Shown here: positions 24,260-36,956 of the stretch, one piece after another
Layout of the letters: the number at the start of each line of letters is the position of its first letter
Position numbering within the stretch: the stretch's first letter is position 1
Source of the DNA: Sphagnum compactum
Taxonomy: Eukaryota; Bryophyta; Sphagnopsida; Sphagnales
NCBI GenBank assembly: GCA_965153455.1
Contig: OZ234494.1
Location: 26,155,354-26,219,353, forward strand
DNA: 64,000 bases
Reading direction: 5' to 3'
The notes under the pieces: model-generated
Database searches by the model: none
What the model saw: only the letters and a program-made list of their open reading frames with translations
What the model was told of the DNA's origin: nothing
Translations under genes and position numbers: made by a program

Positions 24260-26951
24260 CCCCTTTCTCATGTTCAGCCTTGACTTGGACATCAGGCTGT
24301 TTGGTGGGTTGCCGCACTCGGTGGGCTGTGGCAGGCAGCTGAGCAGCCGTTTCACCAGCAAGCGCTGAGAGAACCTTATCAACTTCTTCTTCAATCTCCT
24401 CTTCAATATCTTCATTGTCTAAGGCTGAGTCCAATTCATCATTCATCACCTCCTCAATGACCCCCGCCTGTTACAAATCATCACTACAGATCAGCTCCTG
24501 AGTTACTCAAGCTTCATCTCTTGTTGGAGAGAGAGAGATTTGCAACCCTCAATCTACCAGGTGAGCCCTGCACCTCAAACTTCAAATCTGAAACTCTGAA
24601 CTTAAAGACAGGGAAGAAGAAGGGGGAATACCTTCATCATTTCACGTGAGAATTCTTGCATGGTCACAGCCATTTGTGGAGCCTTCATGAGGCCATTCAC
24701 AAGCTTCATCACCTCAGTGCTTTTCTGCAAGTGACCTACTACTCTTGCCGTTGCTGCCACAACACTCCAAAAGCATATCAAGAAGAAAGGACGGAATCCA
24801 GACATCAAATGCATCTGATCTTGGCCAACCTAAGTAAATCAAGCTTCATCAATTGGATTAAATATTGTAGCTTCACCTCTACAGAACAATTTGTGAAACC
24901 CCAACGGTGTTTCCAAGGGGAATCTATAGACTGACAAAAAACCGCGTAGCAGTTCCTGCACTTGGATCATGGGCACTGTCCTAATATATCTCTGTGATTG
25001 AAGAGAGAAATCCACCATAAAACTTTGAAGGTCACAACTGAGTTAGTTCCAGCAAGACCTAACACAACAAGAATGAGGGCTATCATAGCCTAATGACTGT
25101 CACTCACAAAGTATCAGACCATGACCTTCATCATGAAAGGCAGTGACTAGCTGCCACGTGTCCCCACTAACTTCATCAGCTCCCAAACAGTTTGCATAGC
25201 TAAGTATATAATAATCTGCTGGAAATTGATCAATTATATGAAATCTATCTAGACATTGCAGAGAAAACTCCACAACACTTTGAAGGTAACATGACAAGAA
25301 TGAGTGCAGTGGTAACCTTATGAGGGTCACTCACAAAGTGTCTGACCATCATCATGAATGCCAGCAACAAGCTGCCATGACTCCCACTGACTGCATAAGC
25401 TCCCAATGACAGGTGTTGATAAGTACATTAGTCTGCGCAGAATTTCAGGCAAACCATTACAGAAATATCTGCATCCTTGGTTTCTGTCATGTTTCCAGAA
25501 ACAACAGGAAGACTCCATGATGTTAGCCAGCACTCAATAGGCATAGCTCATTAAAAAATCATTAGTATCCTCATTCAAGCTGCAGGAAGCCTATGACAGA
25601 GCTTCATTTCATTTTAACATGTCCCTGTACAACCAAACATCTAAGCCTAAGGCAAATAGAGGCCTGCATAGAGGGTAGTAGTTGGGGCCTCCTTCACCCT
25701 GACCAATATACAGAATCTGCACCCTAGGTCTCTGTTAATTTCCAGAAGTAATAACACAAATTGCCAATTATAACAGCAGAGAATGCCCCTGATATTTTTG
25801 TTAGTAGAAAATCATTTTATGTCTCAGAGACTATAGGTAACAAGGGGGAACAATTTACCAACACTTTCCCCTAAATGCATAGAAACAGAGTTGAGTTGCG
25901 CTCGATTCTCATATAGGCGTGCTACCACTTTCTGTGACCTCACAAGCTCCCTTGCCAGTGACTGCAGCCCAAAATTGGAAGAGATAAAACCATATTAGAC
26001 AGTGAGTTAAACTTGACAATCATAACCTCTAAACTCCAGCCTCACCTCCACACCTTAAAACCTACTGAAACCTTTGCAGCACAGCTTCTTCTTCACCCTG
26101 AAATATACCTTAATGATAGACTAACACTTTTTGATCTGAACAAAAAACCTCAGTTTGAAACCCCTTTCAAGTAAGCAAATTTAAGACCTCAAGCTGAACC
26201 CTAGATTCTTAAATCCTGAACTTGCAGTCTGAAAGAAGACCTCAATGATATTGTGCTTAGGCCTTCTAGCAGATTCACAAATCCACCTGGAGAAAGTACT
26301 TTCTATATTGGAAATCAAGCACTTTGGAAAGAACTTGTTAGGCATTCATGTCTCCATCTCATTTTTCAAGCAGCATGCCTGTATCTACCAAAGTTGGAGC
26401 CTTCTGTCCAAGTGAGCTAGGTTTTGTCAACACAGATCCCTCCAAAACTTCATGCACATCAAAAATCTTCATTTGTAAATCCAATATTGCACACACTAAT
26501 GTTCCAATGCTATCTTGAATGTTGCAAGACAAAGTTCTCAATGTGCAACACATTAATGTGACCATACACCATCTACATACTTTCCCAAATTTCCAGCATG
26601 ACTAGATCATGTTGAACATCATCTCACATGATACAACTGCTAACAAAACTTAAGATAGGAGATCAACCTTGGCTGATTGCATGTCATTGCGCTTAGCAGC
26701 CTCCTTAATGGACTTTTGCACAATTTTCTCCTCCCGTTGAATATCTACCCAGACAAACCACAGATTCATCACAGTAAGTGATGCAAGGCTTGAACAAAGG
26801 AGGGGTGAGGTACAGGCAAAAGAAAAAAGAAAATTATACCTCGGACCTGGCGCTCTACATTTCGAGCCTCTTGTCTCAGCTTGCGCTGCCACTCCCGGAG
26901 CTGCTCCTGTGGGGTTGGTTTGGGCTTAAAGACACCCAGCACCTTCTCCAT
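23685..26951 (-). CDS. VPS24: ESCRT-III subunit VPS24 (CHMP3 family)
   Basis: It is a core ESCRT-III protein that polymerises with VPS2 and SNF7 on endosomes during multivesicular body formation. Coding exons on the minus strand: 26951-26840, 26744-26668, 25961-25859, 24753-24632, 24467-24261, 23765-23685. They sum to 702 bases, 233 residues, the usual family length. It starts MEKVLGVFKPKPTPQEQLRE, the typical basic N-terminus. It continues through the Snf7-fold helices (IVQKSIKEAAKRNDMQSAK, RSQKVVARLYENRAQLNS, EVMKLVNGLMKAPQM, EEEIEEEVDKVLSALAGE). It ends ELEALRARLANVRS, a MIM1 motif that binds the MIT domain of the VPS4 ATPase. The fifth donor sits at the edge of a CT microsatellite and is the least certain junction, but phase and alignment fit. 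Confidence 0.95.
24234..24259. repeat. (GA)n microsatellite at a VPS24 splice donor
   Basis: A GA run (CT on the coding strand) starts directly after the exon 5 donor GT, so the 5' splice site reads GGG/GTCTCTCT. Confidence 0.9.
25050..25530. repeat. Diverged tandem duplication in VPS24 intron 3
   Basis: Two copies about 226 bases apart share AAGAATGAG, GTCACTCACAAAGT, ACCATCATCATGAA-like and GCTGCCA words (25068 and 25294 onward). A third related copy lies at about 20033-20110, outside the gene. Confidence 0.6.
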
Positions 26952-28214
26952 CCTCCTTCAATCCCCCTTTCCACATAGGAGTTCCTGTATTGGAGGCTTT
27001 CATAGGATTACTACTAAGCAGTGGCAACAGCATTTTAGGTAAAGAAAAGTGGAACCTAAAAGAGAATCAAGGCAGATTAGATGAATGCAGACTAGACACC
27101 TGATTGCAATCTAATATGCAATTTCAAATGCCCAAATCCATCAAGGAATACACATTGACCAAATGAGCATTATTTTAGTCTCAACCTACATAGTTGATAT
27201 GCCACATGGCATCAAAACCAGTGGAAATGTGAGAGTCTGAACATACCTGCATATGCTTGAAAACACAAAGGGGTGCAAATCAGTGTGCTAAATGTGATCA
27301 CCAACTTCTAGGTGTGATCACACAAATTGCTCCCTACAGCAAGCTTTTCAATCCTGCAACGACGTGGAAAAAACTCATGTTAGTGGAGCTCTCAGAAGCA
27401 ACCATGAGAAATTACAAGAGGAAATTCAGAACTGGGTTGCCTATGGTTTTCCTTACACTTATGCAAGTGGTGCTTACAGTACAGGCTATACTGCAACACA
27501 AGGTAAACATTCTTCATTGGCTATATTTTGATTACCAGGTTTGGACCTCTCTGAATGCATCCACAACAGTAGAATGCATTGATGTATTAATGCATTGATG
27601 CGTTACTATAGCGACACACAGATCAGGAGGGCAGGCCGACATCATGTCTCTTCTTCCTTGTGCGCGAGAAGTTACCACCTGCTGCATAAACATAGTAGCT
27701 GCTGTTCCATGGTCGATCCAGAGGGACACAAAACGAAAGCACAGAGACAGGAACAAACGAGCAGGCAACGATCGCTCATAGGAAAGAAGTGACAGGGTTT
27801 TCTCACCCTAGGTTTGAAGGTCAATGAACAGACGATTCACAAGGCATCTGTGATGATATGGATGTGTCCACATGAGCATCTAACAGTCTTCGACATATAT
27901 TGCCAGAACGCAGGGAAGAAGTATTCATTCGATAGGAAATACTGAGTGGAGTACCAGAAGGCGCGTGTTGATGATGAGCCGAAGTTGTACTGGCTGCTCC
28001 TGCTGATGCTGGTCACAGATGAAGCACCTCCTCCTCCCTAACGTCATGCAGATCAACTACACAAAACCTGCCACCAAATCTCCAGACTAAATTACAAGAA
28101 GAACTTTAGATGATGCATATATCCGCAGAGAAAACTCGACAAACCAGACAGAAAAAGAACACCGTTGGTGTGATAATTATAATACGGAAGCCGTAAGGGA
28201 AAGAAGAAGAGATG

Positions 28215-28253
<39 letters not shown>

Positions 28254-28440
28254 CGCTCGCAATCAGCCCGCTCGACAAACCAACCAACAACACCAAGCGA
28301 AGAGGAAGAAGAGTGGGGGGAAGGAAGAGGAGCGGCCTTTCGGGGATTTGAGGTACCTTTCTCTAGGTCCTCTAGAGTAGGGTAAGGACCGTGGAAGCGA
28401 GCCTTACCTGGAGTAAAGCCCAGGTGCAGAACTCAGTTGT
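26952..28440 (-). promoter_or_regulatory. 5' flank of VPS24 with probable leader
   Basis: The start codon at 26951 faces this region. The composition is genic to about 28440 and then drops to AT-rich. A 34-base GA run at 28217-28250 reads CT on the coding strand, typical of plant 5' leaders. The leader may contain an intron; I could not place its splice sites. No supported protein frame. Confidence 0.4.
28217..28250. repeat. (GA)n microsatellite in VPS24 upstream region
   Basis: Pure AG dinucleotide run of about 34 bases. Confidence 0.95.
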
Positions 28441-31400
28441 GGATAAAACTATCCTCTGTGAATCATTTACATTTACATGTCTGAATTTTTTACATTTATA
28501 TTATTGCTGTCTATAACATGCTTTTTACACTTACACGAAACTAGTGTAAATATTTGTCAAATACACTTACACCACACTCGGGTAAATATTTTGGTACATG
28601 TAAGTGTATATATTATATACCTTTAATGACCATACTTTCTTACAAATCTATAATAATTAGTTGTGCGTGCAACCCAAAGCTCTATTTTTATTTATTTTTT
28701 GCAATGGGCCACTTTGATTCATCCTTCACAAAAAAAACATGATACTTTGATATTCTCTTAACATTTTAGCATTTTTTTACCACTATGGGATTATGGTGGT
28801 GTTATTCTAAGAAATATCTTGAATGCACATTTTGCCCCCCTTCATTGCTTGAGTACAACTAAATTTATTACTACTATTACTTTTATGAAAAATATTCAAT
28901 TGGACACTATTTGCTTTCACAAGAGCTTAAGTACTTCTTGTTTTTCATAATAATTAATTTAATTATTTGTGGTGCATCCCAAAGCACAAATGTTTTGATT
29001 TTATTTTTTTTGGCAATGGGCCATTTAGTTGGCCTATCACCAAAAACATTATGAATCCCCCCCCCCTTCCCCAAGTAGAAATTACATTTTTTACATTGTT
29101 TTACATGGCTATGTAAATGTATTTGTATTTATATTTACACTATTACATTCAATAACTTTTGCTTTATTGGTCCAAAAATTGCAAAATGACATAAATGCAA
29201 ATCACCTCATTGAAAATATTCCAACAATATCAAAAGTGGAGCAATGAGTCTCACAATTTGTGAAGGTTACAATGTGATGACATCCAAACAAAACAAACAT
29301 CTATCTTCATATTTAAATATAATATGCAAAATTTGATGGATTTAAAAGTGTAGATGAAGCCCCACATGTGAAAACATTCCCAAAATAAGGTGCCTAGGAT
29401 AAGGTGGTAATAAAATCTACTCTTGCATTTTAAAATGCCCTTCACACATGGACCTTGTTTAACATAACATATGAGGTGAACCCTATCATAAGCATAAACA
29501 TACATAGATTGCAAGGGAAGCTACAATAGGAACATGGAATGGGAAGGACCTTACACCTATAAGTATGTGTACAAGATTTGTCTCTCTTAAAAGTTGGCGT
29601 AACATCCTTTGTTTTTATATGAAGGATATCCATGAATATTATATGACACCTTTTAAATAACTTAGGAAATTTTTTTAGGAAATTTCTCTAGTGTTTTACA
29701 TATTAAAGAACATACTCCATCATAATCAAAACATTTAAAAACTAATAATGAAAGTTAGCTGACAAGGGGCCTTACAAGCATGATGCTTCCTCAATCAGGG
29801 CTTCATAGAACCACAATGCCCTCTTATGGGCATTTCAATTTCAGTTTTGATTTTTTTAATTTACTTGATGGAACTTTTTATGCAAGTCCTAAAAGAATTC
29901 TTGAAATTTGTGAAACTCTCAATTCTAAAACTTTCCCAAAGAAATTCTAGTTCAATTCCATTTGGAATTGAGTTTCATTCCACCTTTTTGCACACAACTC
30001 AAAATAAAAGGTTTGTGTGGTATTAATTTGTCAATCTAAATTACAAATATTGGGCCAAGATAATAATAAAAAATGTCATGTTATTTTTGTCCACTTTCAT
30101 TACACACAACCCAACTGCTAAGTTTATGGTCGATCAACGTCCCTTCCTTCTTGAAGCCTTAACATGAGTTGATAACAACACCTTCCCTTTCCAACAACAT
30201 TTCAAAGTGGCTTGCGGTTTCCTACCACCCCTAACACGCATGTGTCTTCTTCCCTTTGAACAACTCATTGGACAACAAATGGTTCGACCTCAAAAATTCC
30301 ATTTCAGAATGTTCGCACCATCGGACCTTTTCTAGCATGCTTTTTGACATGAATCTAAAACCTATCGTGCTTAAATCTTATCATGTTTTAGCCTTAAGGT
30401 TAGTGCTTGGCTTGCAATTCGATTAATCTTCCCAACCTTTTGATTATTTTCCCCATCCTTTTCCAAACGCTCTGAACGCGACTTGGATTACCACAGCCCA
30501 CTACTATAAATCATGACTTTTTAAATTGGAAATTTTGACCAAAAAGTACCCTTATTGAACACCAATCAAAAAAATCACTATAGTCATTTTAGTCAAGTTG
30601 TTTTTGACATGATTGATTTGACTAGTGGTTTTTTTGAGTAGTTGAATGGTGGGCTATTTCATTGGTCAAATTAACCAACAAAAAATTTAAGCATCAATTT
30701 TTTGGGTTAATTTTTTAATTTTAAAAATGTGTATCCAACATTTTTAATTAAATGTAGGTAGGTGGGTCACAAAATAGGTGAATAGGTAGATACTACCTAC
30801 CCACCTAGGTCATGGAGGTAGTTGTACATTCCATAGCCCAGGGTTGTACACTATCTTCACATATTCCCCTTGCCATGTAAGGAATGGGAATTGAACCTTT
30901 GATCTTTCAGGCCACATGTACTTATCAAGTCCTCAACCAACTCACCACACCTTTATGTTGTTAAAAATGTTGGGAAACTTTGTTATTAACATCTTCCATT
31001 TCAAATCTTTCTTGACATTCAAACTTTTAAATGCATTTTCTTTTTCATGGTTTACTCAAATGAAACAAATGCATATTAATTAGTATGTAATAGCTAGGAA
31101 TTATATAGTAGCTAGGTGATATATGCTACCTAATTAATAGACCTACCTAGTTACTTAAGTAATGACTAGTAGCTAGTTAGTAAACTTAAATATAATTCTA
31201 GATACTTAGTAAATTAGTAGGATGTAATTAGGTAGGTAGGTATAAGTCGGTACGTAATAGACCTAGGGTAAGTAAATAGGTTTAGGTGGGTAGGTATGTA
31301 GGTAGGTTGTTAAGGTAAGTAGGGATGTAGGGAGATTGTTAAGGTGATTAAATAGGTAGGTAGATAAGTAGGTTGGTTAACTTTAATTGTTTAAGGTAGG

Positions 31401-34400
31401 TATGTAAATAAGATAAATATGTATGTTTTAATTAAGTAAGGTATGGTGAGTGGGTAGGTAAGTAGGTAGGGTAAGGAGGTTGTTAAGGTGACTAAATAGG
31501 TATAGGTAAGTAGGGTTGAAGTTGTTAAGGTAACTAAGTAGGTAGGTAGGTTGGTTGACTAGTTTTTAAGGTAGGTATGTAAGTAAAGTAAATAATATGT
31601 TTTAAGTAAGTAGGGTAAGGTGAGTGAGTCGGTAAGTAGGTAGGTAGGTTGATAGGGTAAGTATATTTGACCTATTTAACTAGCTTAGAATTACGCCTTT
31701 AAGCAATAATGTACCTTGTTAAGCTTAGTTTGGCTACTTAACTTAAACTATTAAATTAGGTAAGTAATAAATACCTAAGTTTTATTTATAGATTACAAAT
31801 GATGTTAGGTGAATAACCTAGGCCAAATTAATAAGTTATTAGGTTAGTTATAATAAGTTAATTAATTATGTATGTTAAGTATGTAGGTAGCTTTGACCTA
31901 GGCCTACCTAACTAATGTCAAATCAGTATGTTTAATTTGACTAAGGCATGGTCATTTTGACTAACCTTTTCTTTTGTTTGTCCCTATCGATTAGATGACC
32001 GATTGACACTTAGTAAAAAAGTCACTTTAATCAAATGTACTAATAAAAAATAACATGTGTTTTTTGTGCCCCAGCCCACTAGTCAAGATGGACATCACTT
32101 CTGGTCAAAATAAACACTTTGGTCAAGTTGGACCTTCTTAAAGGTCATGATTTGTAGTAATGTCTTTTAATTGCATGTATCCTTTGATGTGTGTGGACAC
32201 ATCTCATCAATGCTACATGTGTCCACTTTTTACATTGCGCCCATGACAATGAATGTAAGGGCACCCATGATATAGTTCGTGCACTTTTGTTGCCATTGCA
32301 CGAAATGCTAGCTTCCATGTGGGACGATAACAATTACATGCATTTCTTTCAACCACGTTCCATTCCTTTCATCGACAAGTTGACATTGTGTTCACCAAAG
32401 ATGGAATTTGCACCCTAGTCAATGTTGTCATTGTCGACCAACACAAGTGGATTTACTTTGTCGATCTTGCGCAACTTGAAGATTTGTTGCCTTTTAAGCA
32501 ACTCAAGCCAAAGAAAGGAGCTATTGTGACTAACTCTCCATTGATCATTTCCTCCCTTTAGCAATTGAGGTCTTTGGTTGTTTAGACAAATAAATTGATG
32601 TGTTTTTACATGATTGTGCCAATGCCATGTGGAATTTCAAAGGGTGAAAAGGCCTTCCTCTTTCTATTTTGGTTGTTTTTTCCATCAAAAACTTCAATTA
32701 CATTACAAAGGATGCAAACATCCTCCATCTTAAATTGTGTGGTAGTGGTAGGTCTAGTTATTTCTCGATTTCCACCCTTTCCAAATGCACCCCCCATCAC
32801 CACAACTAACTTCTTACAAGCAGTTGGATGTTGAAATAGAAAGATTTTGACATTTAGTTTTGTTAGTTTCACATTTTATAAATTAATCTTTTTCATTTTT
32901 CTTTTTCCCTTGTACATTTTCTAGATCTAACCTGTGCCATTGTCCAAGTGTTATCATGTTTTCAACTGAATTTTCCTTCCAAAACTTGGAATTTTGTAAT
33001 TTATTTGAAAATTTAAGGGCAAAAATCACTTAAAAATCAATATCTCTCACATTTTGAATCCAATTTTTACCAAATAAATTCCATTAAATCTCGTTCATCA
33101 AGATGTTTCCAACAACACCAAAAGCATATTCCAATCCCTCCAAAATTTTCAGCTATGATTTAATCTGATTTTGAGTGAAGAAATCATTCAATATTCAAAA
33201 ACTTTTGCACCGCAAGTCCAAACACCATGAAACCAAGCCGATGCACCCCTCTTCCTTGGGAGCTTTCCAAAGAAACCAAGAATGTGATCTAAAACATCTT
33301 GGTTTTGGTGGATCTCATCAGTATAAACAAAACAAACAAACAACCTTCTTTCATAGATAGATATTCTATAACTCCCCAAAGGGATTACATCCAAATATCA
33401 CAATTGTTGTAGGGTTTACCAACAATTGAAAATATTTCAAGGTAGTAAATGTTGTAGCTTTTGAAAATAACTTTCTAACAATGTATTATGTTTTTGAATT
33501 GAAGTTAATTTAGCCCTTTGTCAAACACTTTAATAGTTATGAATCATTTTGATAGTTTGACTTTCGATGCTTCAAATGGTCATAATTTGTATTTCAAATC
33601 TTTGATTTAAGGAGCCCATTTTATTTATTTATTTTCCAAGATTTTTCCAATAATTTCTTAAAAACTATAATTTTAAAACATTGGTCTTTGAACCTTGTTT
33701 TAAAATTAAAAAACACCTTGAGATTCTCAACTCCCAAAATGAAAGTCTTAAAAAAATAAAAATTTTAAAATGTTAGAATTTATCTTATACTCTTCCATAC
33801 TTGTGGGAATGTGTTTGAGTTTTGGCACAATTTGCATTTTTTTTCAACTTGTTTTTGTTGTGATGTTTCAACTTTGGTTAGAACCCAAAGCTAAGGTCAT
33901 AGAATACTAAAACTTTTCAAAATTACCTTTAAACTTTCAATGATTGTTTATTCCATGAGGTATAATCAAAACACAAACACAAAACATAAATTATTTTCAC
34001 CACTTTTTGTTGTTATTACCCTTTGATTGAAAATCCACCACCTTTAATTTTATATTGCTTTGAAAACAATCCTACTTCCATTCCATATTCACTACAAGGG
34101 CTCCTCCAACCAAATCCCCTTCTTTCTCAAACATGACACACCTCCTTAAGTACTTGTGAAGCTACACCCTTCCATTCCTTTCAAAAGTGGCAATTGCTCC
34201 TTTTCACTACAACATAGTATGTTTTTCTTATGTCTTTTGTGAAGATGGAACATGCCAAAATAGACACCAATCAAATGAAGGTTCAATACAAAAAAAACTA
34301 GTCAATTATGACATGAATTTGCTAACAAATCAATCAATGTCATGTGATTAAAATTTATTATGTTTTTGTCATCTTCATTTTGATTAACATGTTGGGCGAT

Positions 34401-34999
34401 GCTAGTTTACATGGTCATATATATTTTGAAAAATAAAAATTATTACATATATAATTAAAAAAATTCCACCAAGATTGCCAATGAGTCCTCACAATGCTTG
34501 ATTTTTTTATCATTATTTTAATTATATAAACCAAAAACATTAGTGGTCACTCCAAACTAGGAAAGAACTTGTTTTGGGGGTGGATTATTGATAAGTAACT
34601 ACGCCTATGATTTATTGTCAATGCGATTAAATTTAGTGCCATTTAATTGCATAGGTAGTAATTACTATAAGATGTCAAAAATCAAATAAAAAATATGATG
34701 ACTTTGGGCCTTTTTTGTCTCAAGAAAAATCATTTGGGCAGTTCGCAGCCCCTCTTTAAATTGTTTTTCCTCCCGAGCCACACTGGTTGTAATGAAGCTA
34801 ATTTCATATGTACTAATACTAACATTCATCCAAATTCTACCTTGAATGCATGACGAATGATAGTTAGACTGCATTTGAGAAACCAACATCATTTCATTTT
34901 CTAAGAGAAGACACATTTTCTAATGAACCAAATCGTTTGGCACATCCAACATCCAACAGTCATCCAAATTAAATGAAGTTCACAAATCACAGCCCCCGC
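28441..34999. other. AT-rich spacer between VPS24 and U1C
   Basis: Contains a diverged direct duplication (about 28665-28745 and 28972-29052, sharing GCAATGGGCCA and CCCAAAGC) and the TAGG-rich block listed separately. No supported gene, RNA gene or transposon domain. Confidence 0.55.
31080..31680. repeat. Degenerate TAGG/GTAG tetranucleotide region
   Basis: Short runs of GTAGGTAG and variants (TAAG, TATG) recur for about 600 bases, with weaker related sequence from about 30760 to 31900. Larger sub-repeats are visible. Phrases such as GTTAAGGTGA(A/C)TAAATAGG and TAAGGTAGGTATGTAA occur two or three times, 120-180 bases apart. Confidence 0.8.
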
Positions 35000-35294
35000 T
35001 TTTAAAAGGGCCCAAATTCCATGCAGATCTCATCCAGATCAAGGACAAGTGCAGTTTATGTGCAAGATTTCATTCATCCACAGCACAAAGTGTGGTCTTG
35101 TGTGCAGATTTCATCCACAGCAAGTAGTCTAGTTTCGTGTGTGTGAGACCGACAGTGTCACTTGTATGCGTCGTGTGCGTGTGAGTGTTTCGTCGGCGTT
35201 TTGTTCTTCGCTCAACAACTTCGCTGCGCATTTTTTCCCCTCGCGCGAACACGGATGCCCCGATCGCTGCATTCAGGAGCCGCCTGTTGTCAAC
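35000..35294 (+). promoter_or_regulatory. Promoter and 5' leader of U1C
   Basis: A TATA-like CTTTTAAAAGG lies near 35000. It is followed by a leader with repeated words (CAGATTTCATCCACAGC at about 35105 and variants near 35022 and 35068). Composition becomes GC-richer toward the start codon at 35295. Promoter status is inference. Confidence 0.35.
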
Positions 35295-36956
35295 ATGCCT
35301 AGGTATGTATTTTTCTTTGCCAAGTCCCTCGTGCGGATTGTAATTTGTTCCTGTTTTCATGTTTCTTCTTCCAGCGCAAGTTTGTGGACTAGAGAGGATC
35401 CGGTAAGTTTTTGTCAAGGAGAAGTGGTTCTCTCTCTCTCTCTCTCCATGTCTCTCTCATGTTTTCTCACGGTTTCATTTCTGCCCTTTTTCTTTTTCTC
35501 TTGCTCATTTTAGGGTTTTCTGAAAATGGGGTTATTTGTTTTTCTTTCTTTTTTTGGTTGGGGTTGGTTTTTTGTTTGCAGATATTATTGTGATTACTGC
35601 GATACGCACCTGACGCACGATTCTGTGAGTTGAACACAACTGATGCTTGTCGTTTGGCTTTTCCGATGACATGTGTGCTGCATCCGTTGTATTTCTTTTG
35701 TTGCCGGAGGAGGGGAGTTGGTGAATGATTATGTGTGTTTTTTGGGGGTATTTTATTTCTAAGTTGAAATTAGGTTTAACATATGTTTGCTGTGTAATGG
35801 GCGCTGATGGAATTGACTTGGGTCCTCTGCTGACGTGGGTGGATGCAGCCTTCTGTTAGGAAACAGCACTGTGCAGGATATAAGCACAAGGTGTGTGAAA
35901 CCTCTACTAGTTACCTCTACTAGTTGTTGTCGTTTAAGGTCTAGATGCTCCATATCTGGATCGTGCACTTTTCGTGATGGTCAGGAAAGCCAGCTTGTTT
36001 GGATTGCAAGAAGTTTGGAAATTTATTCATCCAGAATGTACTGCCTGACCTTATGTCTAAGCAGGCAAATGTGCGCCAGTATTACCAGCAGTTTGAGGAG
36101 CAACAGACACAAAGCTTGATTGATCAGAAGGTGAAGGAGCACTTGGGTCAAACAGCAGCAGCATTTGCTCAACAACAAATTGGCGGTCCATTTCATCAAC
36201 ATTTGACAACCTTGCAGTCTGGCCAATACAAGCCTCTGCCTGCCCCTGGGTTGCTCCAACGACCTCCAATTCTGCCAACCATACGTCCTCCTGTTCTGCA
36301 ACCGCCATCTGCACCTTCTGCTTCAGGTATGCAGACTTTCACAGACACTAAGAATGGATTTACACACAAAAATCCAATTGCAGTGTTTGAGAAAGGTTCA
36401 AAGTTTTTGAAATGCCAGAGCTAAGAGCTGCTGAACATATTCCTTGTCAAAGCTGTCAATGTGTTGCACAGTCCTACAGCCATTTAGAGATTTGGGTGAC
36501 CCTCTTCTTCTTTAACCCATTGCATCCACCAATAGATCACCAGCTGTTGGGGTGGTCGGCTATCATATCTCCTGTTGTGTTCTTTGCCAACTGGAATTGT
36601 GGTCTCTGAAATGGTCAAAATGACATGGTATATAAAGATCTAGCAATTGACTGATTGCATCATGCAGTGTTACAAGCTAAGTTCTTCATCTTTGGAGTGC
36701 AGGTTATGGACCTGTAAGTGGTGGACCACCCACGTACAGGCCTCCAGCTGCACAACCTCCAGCCAGCAATGGCCCAGCACCACAGTATTATCCCAATAGC
36801 AATGGCCCTGCACCGCAACAGCAATACTCCAGCAGCACCATGCAGCCTCAATACACTAATAGCAGCACCACATCGCAGCATCACTATTCCAATGGGCCAA
36901 GCAGGCCACCAATGTCCTCTGGATTCAATGGGCCATCTGTGTATCAGCAGAGATGA
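35295..36956 (+). CDS. U1C: U1 small nuclear ribonucleoprotein C
   Basis: U1-C is a nuclear U1 snRNP protein that stabilises pairing of U1 snRNA with 5' splice sites. Coding exons: 35295-35302, 35582-35624, 35849-35890, 36065-36326, 36703-36956; 609 bases, 202 residues. The N-terminus MPRYYCDYCDTHLTHDS joins to PSVRKQHCAGYKHK and ANVRQYYQQFEEQQTQSL, the family's diagnostic C2H2 zinc finger with ligands C6, C9, H24 and H30. The rest is low-complexity, rich in Pro, Gln, Asn and Ser, as in plant U1-C proteins. It ends PSVYQQR. The first coding exon carries only eight coding bases. All junctions are GT-AG and in phase. Identification is firm. Confidence 0.97.
35429..35447. repeat. (CT)n microsatellite in U1C intron 1
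   Basis: Pure TC dinucleotide run about 125 bases after the first coding exon. Confidence 0.85.

Noticed and set aside
28360-28435. Short inverted words (GGTAAGG with CCTTACC, CCTGG with CCAGG) suggesting a tRNA or structured RNA
   Set aside because: The pairs do not fold into a cloverleaf and there is no TTCRA loop.
30770-31900. Possible telomere-like or CRISPR-like array
   Set aside because: The unit is TAGG-type, not the plant TTTAGGG telomere unit, and there are no constant repeats with unique spacers.
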